Below, in pieces: positions 6,804 through 14,789 of a stretch of DNA of 19,705 bases. The stretch lies in contig JAEWAU010000025.1 in assembly GCA_023391535.1 (NCBI GenBank), positions 1 through 19,705 of the forward strand. The letters are read 5' to 3'. This DNA is from Bacillota bacterium (GTDB lineage Bacteria; Bacillota; Clostridia; Oscillospirales; Ethanoligenentaceae). The position numbers and the translations under genes were made by a program. The notes under the pieces are model-generated. The model was not told where the DNA came from. It did not search any database and worked only from the letters and a program-made list of their open reading frames with translations. The first letter of the stretch is position 1; each line of letters opens with the position of its first letter.

Positions 6804-7973
6804 ATGAAAAAGCCGTACAAAACGGCGCTGTTTCTCACGCTGGCCGTGCTTTTGTGCACGGGCGCCGTTTGGGGCGCTTCCGCGCTGCTCCGCGCAAAGC
6901 CCGCCGCGCGCGTATCCGCCGCGGGCGCATCCGCAGGCGGCTCTTCTTCGGGCGGCGCGGGTTCGGATATTCTCAACCTGCTGCCGTCGTCCTCCCAATG
7001 CTTTGCATCGACGTCTTCTGCCTCCTCTTCCTCAAGCTCCGCGGCGCAGACGAATTCGTTTGAGCTGATCCCGGATTTCTTTTCCGCCAGCGTGGGGTAT
7101 GTGGAAGTGAACCGGGATTTCACGAACGGAGCCGTTTCCCAATATCTGCTTTATACGGAGGACGGCGGCAAAACCTGGGGCCTTCGTTCGCGGGAAGATT
7201 CTTCGCGGCTTTCGCAGCTATCGTTTGTTTCCGCGCAGGTAGGCTATGAGGCACGCGTATCCGCATCCGGAGCATACACGCTTGTGAAAACCACGGACGG
7301 CGGCGCAGCCTGGAAGCCGGTTTCGACCCTGCCGCAGCTTCCTATTTCCGACCTCCACACAGTGGGAAAAAGCACGGTTTACGTGGAATCCTCGAGCGAC
7401 ACGGGCGCCTCGCGCCTGCTGCGTTCCTCCGACGGCGGCGGAACCTGGGCGGACGTGGCGCTGCCCGCCTGGCCCAAGAGCAATCTGCCCGGCGCGCGCA
7501 TGCAGATTTCGTCGAGCTGGGTCAGCCCCTCGCAGGGGTATCTGCTGGAACTGGGTGGCGGCGGCATGGGCAGCACGGAAAAAGCGCTGTTTGCCACGGA
7601 TAACGGCGGCCGGAGCTGGACTCTGCGCGCCGATGCCCTGTTTAACGACGCCTCGGGCGGCCGGGCGGACAGCCTTCCCCTTTCGGGCACGGCCGTGCTC
7701 TCCGCCTTTTTCCCGGACGGCACGGGGTATCTTCCCAACGCCGGGGGGCTTGTGCGCACCTCGGACGGCGGCGGCCATTTTATGACAATTTTCGGAGGGA
7801 ACTACGGGTTCCCCGTCCTCTCGAACGCCTGCTTCTATTCCGCAAGCGGCGGCTTCGCCGTGCTCGGGCAGGAAAACGGGGAAACCGACCTTTCCCGCAC
7901 TTCCGACGGCGGACGTACCTGGAAAACCGTCGTCACGCTCGCGGAGCTTGCAAAACTGCCCGGACTGAGATAG
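6804..7973 (+). CDS. exported Asp-box (BNR) repeat protein
   Basis: A 389-residue protein. The ATG at 6804 is chosen because it follows AAAGGAG (6786-6792) and begins a typical signal or anchor sequence (MKKPYKTALFLTLAVLLC...); the frame is open further upstream, but that part runs antisense through the FliD-like gene. A Ser/Gly-rich stretch (about 41-84) links to a beta-propeller-like region with Asp-box motifs: TEDGGKTW (118-125), TTDGGAAW (163-170), SSDGGGTW (208-215), DNGGRSW (about 266-272), TSDGGGHF and TSDGGRTW near the C-terminus. The repeats resemble those of sialidase-type and Ycf48-type propellers. No sialidase catalytic arginine pattern could be confirmed, so it may bind rather than cleave. 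The cysteine in VLLC is a poor lipobox. Likely extracellular; function unknown. Confidence 0.75.
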   Translation: MKKPYKTALFLTLAVLLCTGAVWGASALLRAKPAARVSAAGASAGGSSSGGAGSDILNLLPSSSQCFASTSSASSSSSSAAQTNSFELIPDFFSASVGYVEVNRDFTNGAVSQYLLYTEDGGKTWGLRSREDSSRLSQLSFVSAQVGYEARVSASGAYTLVKTTDGGAAWKPVSTLPQLPISDLHTVGKSTVYVESSSDTGASRLLRSSDGGGTWADVALPAWPKSNLPGARMQISSSWVSPSQGYLLELGGGGMGSTEKALFATDNGGRSWTLRADALFNDASGGRADSLPLSGTAVLSAFFPDGTGYLPNAGGLVRTSDGGGHFMTIFGGNYGFPVLSNACFYSASGGFAVLGQENGETDLSRTSDGGRTWKTVVTLAELAKLPGLR

Positions 7974-8053
7974 AATCAATCCGGAAAAACGGCCCGGCAA
8001 ACCGGCCGGGGCCGGAAACAAATCAAGTAAAACAAGCAGAAGAGGGCGTTTTC

Positions 8054-9124
8054 ATGATCTCGTTTACCTGCGATTACAGCGAGGGCGCGCATCCGCGCGT
8101 GCTCGAACGGCTCGCCGCCACCAACCTCGAGCAGACCCCGGGCTACGGGCTGGATTCCTACTGCGGACGCGCGGCGGCGCTCATCCGCAAAAGCTGCGCG
8201 CGCGAGGACGCCGCGGTGCATTTTCTGGTGGGCGGCACGCAGACAAACCTCACGGTGCTCGCCGCCGCGCTGCGGCCGCATCAGGGCGCGCTCGCGGCCG
8301 ATACCGGGCACATCAACGTGCACGAAAGCGGAGCCATCGAGGCCTCGGGGCATAAGGTGCTGCCCATTCCCGCAAACGACGGCAAGATTACGGCGGCGCA
8401 GGTGGAGGAAGCCCTGCGCGCGCACTGGGAAAGCCCCACACGCGAGCATACGGTGCAGCCCGGGCTTCTCTACCTTTCGCAGCCCACCGAGCTCGGCACG
8501 GTGTACGCGCGCGCGGAGCTTGAGGCGATTGCGCGCGTCTGCCACAACTACGGCGTGCCGCTTTACGTGGACGGCGCGCGCCTGGGCGCGGCCATCACGG
8601 CAGAGGGAGCCGACTGCGGGCTTGCGGACCTCGCCGCGCTGTGCGACGCGTTCACCATCGGCGGCACGAAAAACGGCCTGCTGTTCGGGGAGGCGCTGAT
8701 TATTACGAACCCCGCGCTGGGGCGCGATTTCCGCTACATCATGAAGCAGCGCGGCGGAATGCTGGCCAAGGGCCGCCTGCTCGGCGTGCAGTTTCTGGCC
8801 GTGTGGGAGGACGGGCTCTATTTCGAGATGGCCCGGCACGCAAACGAACAGGCGCTGCGCATCCGCCGCGCCTGCGAAGCGCGCGGATGGGAGTTTCTCG
8901 TGCCTTCCCCCACGAACCAGCAGTTCCCCATTCTGCCGGACTCCGCGCTTGCGGCGCTTTCGGGCTCCTACGCTTTTGAAACGTGGGGACCCGTGGGCGA
9001 AAACCGCACGGCCGTGCGCATCTGCACAAGCTGGGCCACGCGCCCGGAGGACGTGGACGCGCTCGTGAGCGATATCTCGCTCGCAAGCGACATCGCCCGT
9101 GCGGCGGGAGCCGCCAAAACCTGA
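8054..9124 (+). CDS. low-specificity threonine aldolase-like PLP enzyme
   Basis: A 356-residue member of the fold-type I beta-eliminating lyase/threonine aldolase family, near the usual length of about 340. The family cleaves L-threonine or L-allo-threonine to glycine and acetaldehyde in the cytoplasm. Visible features are FLVGGTQTNL (57-66) for phosphate binding, the HINVHESGAIE segment (86-96), YVDGARLGAA (171-180) with D173 pairing with the cofactor ring nitrogen, and TIGGTKNGLLFGEA with the Schiff-base lysine K206. GAAGAGGG precedes the ATG. It follows the BNR gene by 80 bases and appears to be a separate unit. Assignment to this family is strong. The preferred stereoisomer cannot be told, so no gene symbol is given. 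Confidence 0.9.
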   Translation: MISFTCDYSEGAHPRVLERLAATNLEQTPGYGLDSYCGRAAALIRKSCAREDAAVHFLVGGTQTNLTVLAAALRPHQGALAADTGHINVHESGAIEASGHKVLPIPANDGKITAAQVEEALRAHWESPTREHTVQPGLLYLSQPTELGTVYARAELEAIARVCHNYGVPLYVDGARLGAAITAEGADCGLADLAALCDAFTIGGTKNGLLFGEALIITNPALGRDFRYIMKQRGGMLAKGRLLGVQFLAVWEDGLYFEMARHANEQALRIRRACEARGWEFLVPSPTNQQFPILPDSALAALSGSYAFETWGPVGENRTAVRICTSWATRPEDVDALVSDISLASDIARAAGAAKT

Positions 9125-9163
9125 CGTCCGCCCCTTTTCCGCACGGAAAATCCCCTCCGCGCG

Positions 9164-9192
9164 TTGCGGATTTTCTCCCTTCGTGCTATGAT
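9164..9192 (+). promoter_or_regulatory. extended -10 promoter of recJ
   Basis: TATGAT (9187-9192), preceded by TGC (9184-9186), forms an extended -10. TTGCGG (9164-9169) lies at the ideal 17-base spacing. The inverted repeat TTTTCCGcaCGGAAAA (9135-9150), just upstream, may help end the preceding transcript. Confidence 0.65.
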
Positions 9193-9290
9193 TAAGGGAT
9201 AAACACCGAATCTGGGAACGGGATTCCGGGCGCGCGGCGCCGGGCCTCCCCATTTTCGGGCGGGAACCGCGGGAGAAGGGGGCGCGCAGC

Positions 9291-11498
9291 GTGGCGGAAC
9301 AGCCTTGGATTGTGGAACGGGAGCCGGAGAGCGCCGGAGCCCTGCGCAAAGCCGGTTTTTCGCGCGTGCTGGCGGCGCTGCTCTCCCAGCGCGGGCTCGA
9401 AAACCAGGAGGCGGCGGAGCGCTTCCTTTCGTGCGGCGAACCTTTGCACGACCCGATGCGCCTGAAGGGCATGGAGGCCGCCGCAGCGCGCGTGGCGCAG
9501 GCGGTGCGAAACGGCGAGCGCATCGTGGTATACGGCGATTACGACGCGGACGGCGTGACGTCCACGGCCCTGCTCACGGGCTACCTGCGGGAAGCGGGCG
9601 CGGCGGCGGAATACTATGTGCCGGACCGTGAGAGCGAAGGCTACGGGCTCAACCCCGAGGCGGCGGAAAAACTGGCCGCGGGCGGCGCGCAGGTGGTGGT
9701 GACGGTGGATACCGGCATCTCCGCCTTCGGCGAGGCGCGGCTGCTGGCGCAGCGCGGCGTGTGCCTCATCGTAACCGACCACCACGAGCCGCGCCGGGCT
9801 TCCCCCGAAGCCTCCCCCGAAGCCGCCGGGCCGAAAGGCGAAGACGCGGGAGCGTCCGCTCCCGCGGCCGCGGCTGCCGTCGTCGCACTTCCGGAAGCGT
9901 TCGCCGTGGTAAACCCCAAGCAGCCGGGCTGCGCTTACCCCTGCAAAGAGCTGGCGGGGGTGGGCGTGGCCTTTAAGCTTGTGTGCGCCGTGGAGGCGCA
10001 GGGGCATTTTCTGGGCCTTTCGGCGAAGCGGCTGTTCACCAAGTACGGCGGGCTGGTGTGCCTGGGCACGGTGGCGGATGTGGTTCCCCTTACGGGCGAA
10101 AACCGTACGCTGGTGAGCGGCGGGCTGACGCTTCTGGAGGCGGGCGCCTCCTGCGGGCTTTCGGCGCTGCTCGAAGCGGCGGGAAGCCGCGGGCGGAAGC
10201 TCACGGCCACCGCACTCGCCTTCACGGCCGCGCCGCGCCTCAACGCCTGCGGGCGCGTCTCCTCCGCGCGGGACGCCGTGGACCTGCTGCTGGAAACCGA
10301 GCCCGTAAAAGCCGTGGAGCTGGCCCAAAAGCTCAACGAGAACAACATCCTGCGCCGCGAGACGGAGGCCGCCATCGCGCGCGAGGCGCAGGAGAAGATC
10401 GACGGCACCGAGGCGCTGCGGCTGGCGCCGCTGCTCATTGTTTCGGGCGAGGGCTGGCACAACGGCGTCATCGGCATCGTGGCCTCGCGGCTCGTGGAGC
10501 GCTACGGCAAGCCCGCCGTGGTGGTTTCCTTTGAGGACGGCGTGGGGCGCGCCTCCTGCCGCAGCCTTCCCGGCTTCAACATCCACGCGGCGCTTTCGAG
10601 CTGCGCCTCCCTGCTCGAGCGCTTCGGCGGGCACGAGCTGGCCGCGGGCTTTACGGTGCGGCGCGAAAATTACGACGCACTCTACCAGGCGCTCCAGCGG
10701 CAGGCGCTGGCTCTTCCGGAACCGCCCGCGCTGCGCGTGCGGGCCGATCTCGCGCTTTCGGGCGGCGAGGTTTCGCTTTCCACGGCGCGCGACGTGCGGC
10801 GTCTGGAACCGTTCGGCAGCGGAAACCCCGCGCCGCTGTTCCTGATTCCCGCCGCGCAGATTCTGGAGGCGCGGCCCGTGGGCAAGGGGCATCTGCGCCT
10901 GCTGCTGCGGTGCGGCGGCTACGAGTTCCCGGCCATTCTGTTCGGCGCGCAGGAGCGCGGCTTCCCGTTTCGGGAAAACGACCTCGTGGATTTTGCGGCG
11001 GAGCTCACCGTGAGCCTCTACCGCAACGCCGAATCGCTCAGCGTGGTGATCCGCCAGTTCCGCAAATCCGCCTGCTTCGAGAATTCCCGGCGGCTGTTCG
11101 AGGCCTTTCTGGGCGGCGCGGAGATCGACGCGGCGCGCGCGCCGGAGCTTATTCCCGCGCGCGCCGAGTTCGCCGCCGTCTACCGGCTGTTCCGCGCCGC
11201 TCCGGACGGCGGGCTTTCGCTGGAAGAAAGCTGCAAATCGCTCTGCCGCGCGAACCCGCATTTCAACTACTTCAAGCTCCTTCTCATCACGGAGATCTTC
11301 GTGCGGGAGGGGCTGTTCGACGTGCGCCGCAGCCCGGATTCGGACCGCGCGGAGCCGGTTCCCAAGCCGCTCCCGCCCGGCGCGAAGATCGACCTCGAAG
11401 CCTCCCCTCTCCTCCGCCGGCTCCGGCCGGCGCCGGGGCAGGACGCGGACCGGCTCGCGCCGGAGGCAGGACGCGGGGCAGAATCGGGCAATCGGTAG
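9291..11498 (+). CDS. recJ: single-stranded-DNA-specific exonuclease RecJ
   Basis: A 735-residue 5'-3' exonuclease of the DHH family, acting in recombination and repair. The GTG start at 9291 follows AGAAGGGGG. Domain order: DHH domain with YGDYDADGVTS (81-91), TVDTGIS (138-144) and TDHHEP (162-167); NPKQPGCAYPCKELAGVGVAFKL (208-230); DHHA1 domain with GEGWHNGVIGIVASRLVERYGKPAVV and, further on, ERFGGHELAAGF; then an OB-type domain containing LEPFGSGNPAPLF. The C-terminal part of roughly 200 residues continues the Firmicutes-type layout. An Ala/Pro/Glu-rich insertion of about 30 residues (168-200) follows the DHH triad, where family members usually have only a few residues. The final 40 residues are Pro/Arg-rich and probably disordered. 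Key catalytic residues are intact. Confidence 0.93.
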   Translation: MAEQPWIVEREPESAGALRKAGFSRVLAALLSQRGLENQEAAERFLSCGEPLHDPMRLKGMEAAAARVAQAVRNGERIVVYGDYDADGVTSTALLTGYLREAGAAAEYYVPDRESEGYGLNPEAAEKLAAGGAQVVVTVDTGISAFGEARLLAQRGVCLIVTDHHEPRRASPEASPEAAGPKGEDAGASAPAAAAAVVALPEAFAVVNPKQPGCAYPCKELAGVGVAFKLVCAVEAQGHFLGLSAKRLFTKYGGLVCLGTVADVVPLTGENRTLVSGGLTLLEAGASCGLSALLEAAGSRGRKLTATALAFTAAPRLNACGRVSSARDAVDLLLETEPVKAVELAQKLNENNILRRETEAAIAREAQEKIDGTEALRLAPLLIVSGEGWHNGVIGIVASRLVERYGKPAVVVSFEDGVGRASCRSLPGFNIHAALSSCASLLERFGGHELAAGFTVRRENYDALYQALQRQALALPEPPALRVRADLALSGGEVSLSTARDVRRLEPFGSGNPAPLFLIPAAQILEARPVGKGHLRLLLRCGGYEFPAILFGAQERGFPFRENDLVDFAAELTVSLYRNAESLSVVIRQFRKSACFENSRRLFEAFLGGAEIDAARAPELIPARAEFAAVYRLFRAAPDGGLSLEESCKSLCRANPHFNYFKLLLITEIFVREGLFDVRRSPDSDRAEPVPKPLPPGAKIDLEASPLLRRLRPAPGQDADRLAPEAGRGAESGNR

Positions 11499-11575
11499 TC
11501 CGTTCCCCGCGCACGGTTTCCCGGCGCGAAAGCAGAATTTAAGCTGTGCTCGGCTTTCCCGCGGACTGCCGCGGC

Positions 11576-11614
11576 GCCAGCCGCCCGCCCGGCTCGCACG
11601 CACGGCTGGCTTTT
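11576..11614 (+). terminator. terminator after recJ, abutting the rel promoter
   Basis: GCCAGCCG (11576-11583) pairs perfectly with CGGCTGGC (11603-11610), followed at once by TTTT (11611-11614). The T-run is short and the 19-base loop is long. It overlaps the -35 region of the rel promoter, so recJ and rel are probably separate transcripts. Confidence 0.5.
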
Positions 11615-11639
11615 ACGCAGGCAGCGTTTGTGTTATAAT
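11612..11639 (+). promoter_or_regulatory. strong extended -10 promoter of rel
   Basis: A perfect TATAAT (11634-11639) preceded by TGT (11631-11633) gives an extended -10. TTTACG (11612-11617) lies 16 bases upstream and matches the -35 consensus at four of six positions. Predicted transcripts have a leader of about 140 bases that contains the tandem hairpin repeats. Confidence 0.85.
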
Positions 11640-11700
11640 ACGGATACATCGCGGAAAACGGCGCGGAAGAACGCGGAAAGCCCGCGCAAAATGTTCCCGT

Positions 11701-11781
11701 GAGCTGGACGCGGGCAACGCCCGCCGCGAGTTGGACGCGGGCAACGCCCGCCGCGAATTGAGTGCGGGCACTGCCCGCAGA
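11701..11781 (+). repeat. three tandem 27-bp hairpin repeats in the rel leader
   Basis: Three units occupy 11701-11727, 11728-11754 and 11755-11781. The first two differ at one base; the third is diverged. Each carries a perfect 6-bp hairpin with a 3-base loop: GCGGGCaacGCCCGC at 11710-11724 and 11737-11751, and GCGGGCactGCCCGC at 11764-11778. The last hairpin touches the ribosome binding site AGAGG (11779-11783) of rel. The unit length of nine codons keeps the array in frame with rel, but no well-placed start codon with a ribosome binding site lies within it. Confidence 0.9.
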
Positions 11782-11787
11782 GGTTGT

Positions 11788-13956
11788 ATGGATCAGATTC
11801 TGCAGGGCCTGGTGGATAAAATCAAACAGAGCGGCATCGCCTACGACCTGCCGCGCATCGAGGAGGCCTACGAATTCGCGCACGCCGCGCACGAGGGGCA
11901 GATGCGCCGTTCGGGCGAGCCGTACGTGTCGCACCCCGCGGCGGTGGCCGAGATTCTCGTGGACCTCGGGCTCGATACGGATTCCGTCATCGGCGGGCTG
12001 CTGCACGATGTGGTGGAGGATACGCCCATCGAGCTTGCGGTGATCGAAAAGCAGTTCGGTGCCGACGTGGCGCGTCTGGTGGACGGCGTCACCAAGCTCG
12101 GCCGCATCCCGTATTCCTCGCGCGAGGAGCAGCAGTCCGAAAACATCCGTAAGATGCTGCTCGCTATGGCGAAGGACGTGCGCGTCATCCTCATCAAGCT
12201 GGCGGACCGCCTGCACAACATGCGCACCGCCTGCTTCTGGCCGCACGACAAGCAGCTCGAGAAGGCGTTCGAAACCATGGAGGTCTACGCGCCCATCGCG
12301 CACCGGCTCGGCATCCGCACCATCAAGGACGAACTCGAGGACATCGCCCTGCGCTACCTCGACCCCGTGGCCTACCACGAGATCGAGGTTCTGCTCGACA
12401 AAGGCCGCGAGGAGCGCGAAGCCCTGCTCCGGAGCATCCAGGAGCGCATCGCGGACCGTCTTTCCACCTCCGGCATCAGCGTGCACATCGAGGGGCGCGT
12501 CAAGAGCGTTTACGGCATCTACCGCAAAATCTACATGCACGGCCGCTCGTTCGATGAAATCTACGACATCTACGCCGTGCGCGTCATTGTGGATACCGTC
12601 AACGACTGCTACAACGTGCTGGGCATCATCCACGACCTCATGAAGCCCATTCCGGGCCGGTTCAAGGATTACATCTCCACGCCCAAGCCGAACATGTACC
12701 AGTCGCTGCACACCACGGTGCTCGGCAAGGAGGGAATCCCCTTCGAAGTGCAGATCCGCACGTGGGAGATGCACTACACTGCGGAATACGGCATTGCGGC
12801 GCACTGGAAGTACAAGCTCGGCATCTCGGGCGCTTCCGGCACGCTCGACCAGCGCCTCGCGTGGGTGCGGCAGCTTCTGGAGATGCAGCAGGAGTTCAAG
12901 GACGCCGAGGACATCATGCGCACCCTCAAAACCGACCTTGCGCCGGACGAGGTGTTCGTGTTCACGCCGCGCGGCGACGTCATCAACCTGCCGCTCGGCT
13001 CCACGCCCATCGATTTCGCCTACGCCATCCACAGCGCCGTGGGCAACCGCATGACGGGCGCGAAGGTGGACGGGCGCATCGTCCCCATCGACTACCAGCT
13101 CAAAACCGGCGAGATCGTGGAGGTGATCACCACCTCCTCGGCCTCCCACGGCCCGAGCCGCGACTGGCTCAAGCTCGCGCGCACGAGCGAGGCCCGCAAC
13201 AAGATCCGCGCGTGGTTCAAGCGCGAGCGGCGCGACGAAAACATCGCCGAGGGCCGCGCCGAAACCGAACGCGAGTTCCGGCGCAACGGCATCGCGCTCG
13301 ACGACCGGCAGCTGCCCGAGTTTCTGCTCGACGTGGCCAAGCGCCTGCACTTCAACACCGCCGAGGAATTTCTCGCGGCCATCGGCTACGGCGGCATCGT
13401 GCTCTCGAAGATCATGCCGCGCATCAAAGAGGAATATCTCAAAACCGTCAAGCCCGTGAGCATCCAGATTCCCGAGAGCACCGCCCCCCAGCAGCGCGGC
13501 ACCGGCGGCGTCGTCGTGGAAGGGCTGGATAACTGCCTCGTGAAGATGGCGCGCTGCTGCAACCCCGTTCCGGGCGACCGCATCACCGGCTTCATCACGC
13601 GCGGCTTCGGCGTTTCCGTGCACAAGGCGGATTGCCCGAACGTGACGCGCAACATGGGCCAGCCCGAATACGAGGGCCGCTGGGTGAACGTGCACTGGGC
13701 CGGGAACGTTTCCACGCCCTTCAAGTGCTCGCTGCAGATCGTCTGCTCCAGCCGCCAGGGCATGCTGGCCGACATCTCCTCCCAGCTCGCCTCCATGCAC
13801 GTGATGATCCACACCGTCAACTCCCGCGAACTCAAGGACCACCGCGCCGTCATGACCCTCGTCATCGACGTCACAAGCACCGAGCATCTCCAGAACGTCG
13901 TCGCCCGCCTCTCCAAGATCACGGGCGTCGATTCCATCGGCCGCTCGGGCGGCTGA
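11788..13956 (+). CDS. rel: bifunctional (p)ppGpp synthetase/hydrolase Rel
   Basis: A 722-residue long RSH-family protein that makes and degrades the stringent-response alarmone (p)ppGpp. Domains in order: HD hydrolase with SHPAAVAEIL (H49) and HDVVEDT (73-79, so hydrolase residues are intact); synthetase with GRVKSVYGIYRK, RFKDYI (291-296, the RxKD form typical of bifunctional enzymes), NMYQSLHT and EVQIRT; TGS domain from about 389 (VFVFTPRGDVINL); a cysteine-containing conserved region near 582 (CLVKMARCCNPVPGD); and a C-terminal ACT domain (about 645-722). The ATG at 11788 is preferred because MDQILQ...IEEAYEFAHAAHEGQ aligns with family N-termini and AGAGG lies 4 bases upstream. A TTG at 11731 would add 19 repeat-encoded residues. 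It has its own strong promoter. Confidence 0.95.
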   Translation: MDQILQGLVDKIKQSGIAYDLPRIEEAYEFAHAAHEGQMRRSGEPYVSHPAAVAEILVDLGLDTDSVIGGLLHDVVEDTPIELAVIEKQFGADVARLVDGVTKLGRIPYSSREEQQSENIRKMLLAMAKDVRVILIKLADRLHNMRTACFWPHDKQLEKAFETMEVYAPIAHRLGIRTIKDELEDIALRYLDPVAYHEIEVLLDKGREEREALLRSIQERIADRLSTSGISVHIEGRVKSVYGIYRKIYMHGRSFDEIYDIYAVRVIVDTVNDCYNVLGIIHDLMKPIPGRFKDYISTPKPNMYQSLHTTVLGKEGIPFEVQIRTWEMHYTAEYGIAAHWKYKLGISGASGTLDQRLAWVRQLLEMQQEFKDAEDIMRTLKTDLAPDEVFVFTPRGDVINLPLGSTPIDFAYAIHSAVGNRMTGAKVDGRIVPIDYQLKTGEIVEVITTSSASHGPSRDWLKLARTSEARNKIRAWFKRERRDENIAEGRAETEREFRRNGIALDDRQLPEFLLDVAKRLHFNTAEEFLAAIGYGGIVLSKIMPRIKEEYLKTVKPVSIQIPESTAPQQRGTGGVVVEGLDNCLVKMARCCNPVPGDRITGFITRGFGVSVHKADCPNVTRNMGQPEYEGRWVNVHWAGNVSTPFKCSLQIVCSSRQGMLADISSQLASMHVMIHTVNSRELKDHRAVMTLVIDVTSTEHLQNVVARLSKITGVDSIGRSGG

Positions 13957-13969
13957 CGGGCGGCTGGCG

Positions 13970-14141
13970 CCGCGGCAATCCGCGGGAAGGCAGCGCGTAG
14001 CTTAAAGCCCGCTTTCGCGTATTGAATCCGTGCGCGGGGTAAAAAATACCGATTTCACCGCGTTTCTCCCGCGAAGTACCGATTTCACCCGGCCCCATTC
14101 GAATTGCCTCCGGCGCAGCCGGAAAGGTGGTGTTGAACGGA
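13970..14141. promoter_or_regulatory. rel - MBL intergenic region with 13-bp direct repeats
   Basis: After rel there is a perfect hairpin CCGCGGcaatCCGCGG (13970-13985) with no T-run. Further on, TACCGATTTCACC occurs twice as an exact direct repeat (14047-14059 and 14077-14089), 30 bases apart and upstream of the hydrolase gene. TTGAAT (14022-14027) could be a -35 but I find no convincing -10. The repeats may be regulator binding sites. Confidence 0.45.
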
Positions 14142-14789
14142 ATGTTTATCAAATGCCTCACGGTAGGCCCCATCGGAACCAACTGCTATATTGCGTGCGA
14201 TCGCACGACGGACCGGGCGGTGGTCATCGACCCGGGCAGCGAGGCCGCGCGCGTCACGGCGGCGCTGGCGGAAACGGGCTGCAAGGCGGACTACGTAGTG
14301 CTCACCCACGGCCACGCCGACCATATGGGCGCGGCGCACGAGGTGCTCGCGGCCACCGGCGCGAAGCTCGCCCTTCTCGCGGACGAGCTTCCGCTTTTAA
14401 ACGGGCCGCAGAACCTGTGGGGCGATATTTACGGCGGGGCGGAGTTTACATCGCTTTCGCCCGATATTCTGCTGCACGACGGCGACACGGTCGCGCTGGG
14501 CGCGCTGCAGCTCAAGGCGATGCACACGCCCGGCCACACGGCCGGTTCCTGCTGCCTGCTCGCGCCGGACGCGCTGTTTTCCGGCGACACGCTGTTCTCC
14601 GGCGGCGCGGGCCGCACGGACCTGCCCACGGGCAGCTCCTCCGATCTGCTCCGCTCGCTGCGGCGCCTGTTCGCGCTGGAAGGCGACCTGCAGGTGTTCC
14701 CCGGCCACGGCGCGTTCACCACGCTTGCGCGCGAACGCGCCGAGAATCCGTACGCGGGCGCCCTTTCGGGCGGGGAGGACTACCAGTGA
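14142..14789 (+). CDS. metallo-beta-lactamase-fold hydrolase (glyoxalase II-like)
   Basis: A 215-residue cytoplasmic protein of the short MBL-fold hydrolase group related to glyoxalase II/YcbL. Metal motifs are complete: THGHADHMG (55-63; H56, H58, D60, H61), HTPGHTAGS (128-136; H132), SGDTLFSG (147-154; D149) and FPGHG near residue 188. The ATG at 14142 is chosen because AAAGGTG (14123-14129) sits 12 bases upstream and MFIKCLTVGPIGTNCYI matches family N-termini; upstream in-frame GTG codons lie inside that site. The stop overlaps the next GTG start (GTGA), so translation is coupled to the HemZ-like gene. The natural substrate is unknown; a thioester such as a glutathione or other thiol conjugate is possible. 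Confidence 0.88.
   Translation: MFIKCLTVGPIGTNCYIACDRTTDRAVVIDPGSEAARVTAALAETGCKADYVVLTHGHADHMGAAHEVLAATGAKLALLADELPLLNGPQNLWGDIYGGAEFTSLSPDILLHDGDTVALGALQLKAMHTPGHTAGSCCLLAPDALFSGDTLFSGGAGRTDLPTGSSSDLLRSLRRLFALEGDLQVFPGHGAFTTLARERAENPYAGALSGGEDYQ

Noticed and set aside
7991..8020. GC-rich inverted repeats between the BNR and aldolase genes as a terminator
   Set aside because: No T-run follows on the plus strand and the pairing is imperfect, so it cannot be called a terminator with confidence.
9192..11603. Very long open frame (803 codons) on the minus strand opposite recJ
   Set aside because: It lies antisense to a clear RecJ with all motifs, is Arg/Gly/Ala-rich without recognisable domains, and reflects the low stop-codon frequency of GC-rich DNA.
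11731..11787. TTG start giving Rel a 19-residue repeat-encoded extension
   Set aside because: There is no ribosome binding site before the TTG, and family N-termini align with the ATG at 11788.
11539..13887. 782-codon open frame on the minus strand opposite rel
   Set aside because: Antisense to a complete Rel protein; the composition is His/Val/Asp-rich shadow sequence without domains or a ribosome binding site.
14030..14785. Upstream extension of the hemZ frame through the MBL gene
   Set aside because: The MBL frame is the real gene there with a full set of metal motifs; hemZ starts at GTG 14786 with a good ribosome binding site.
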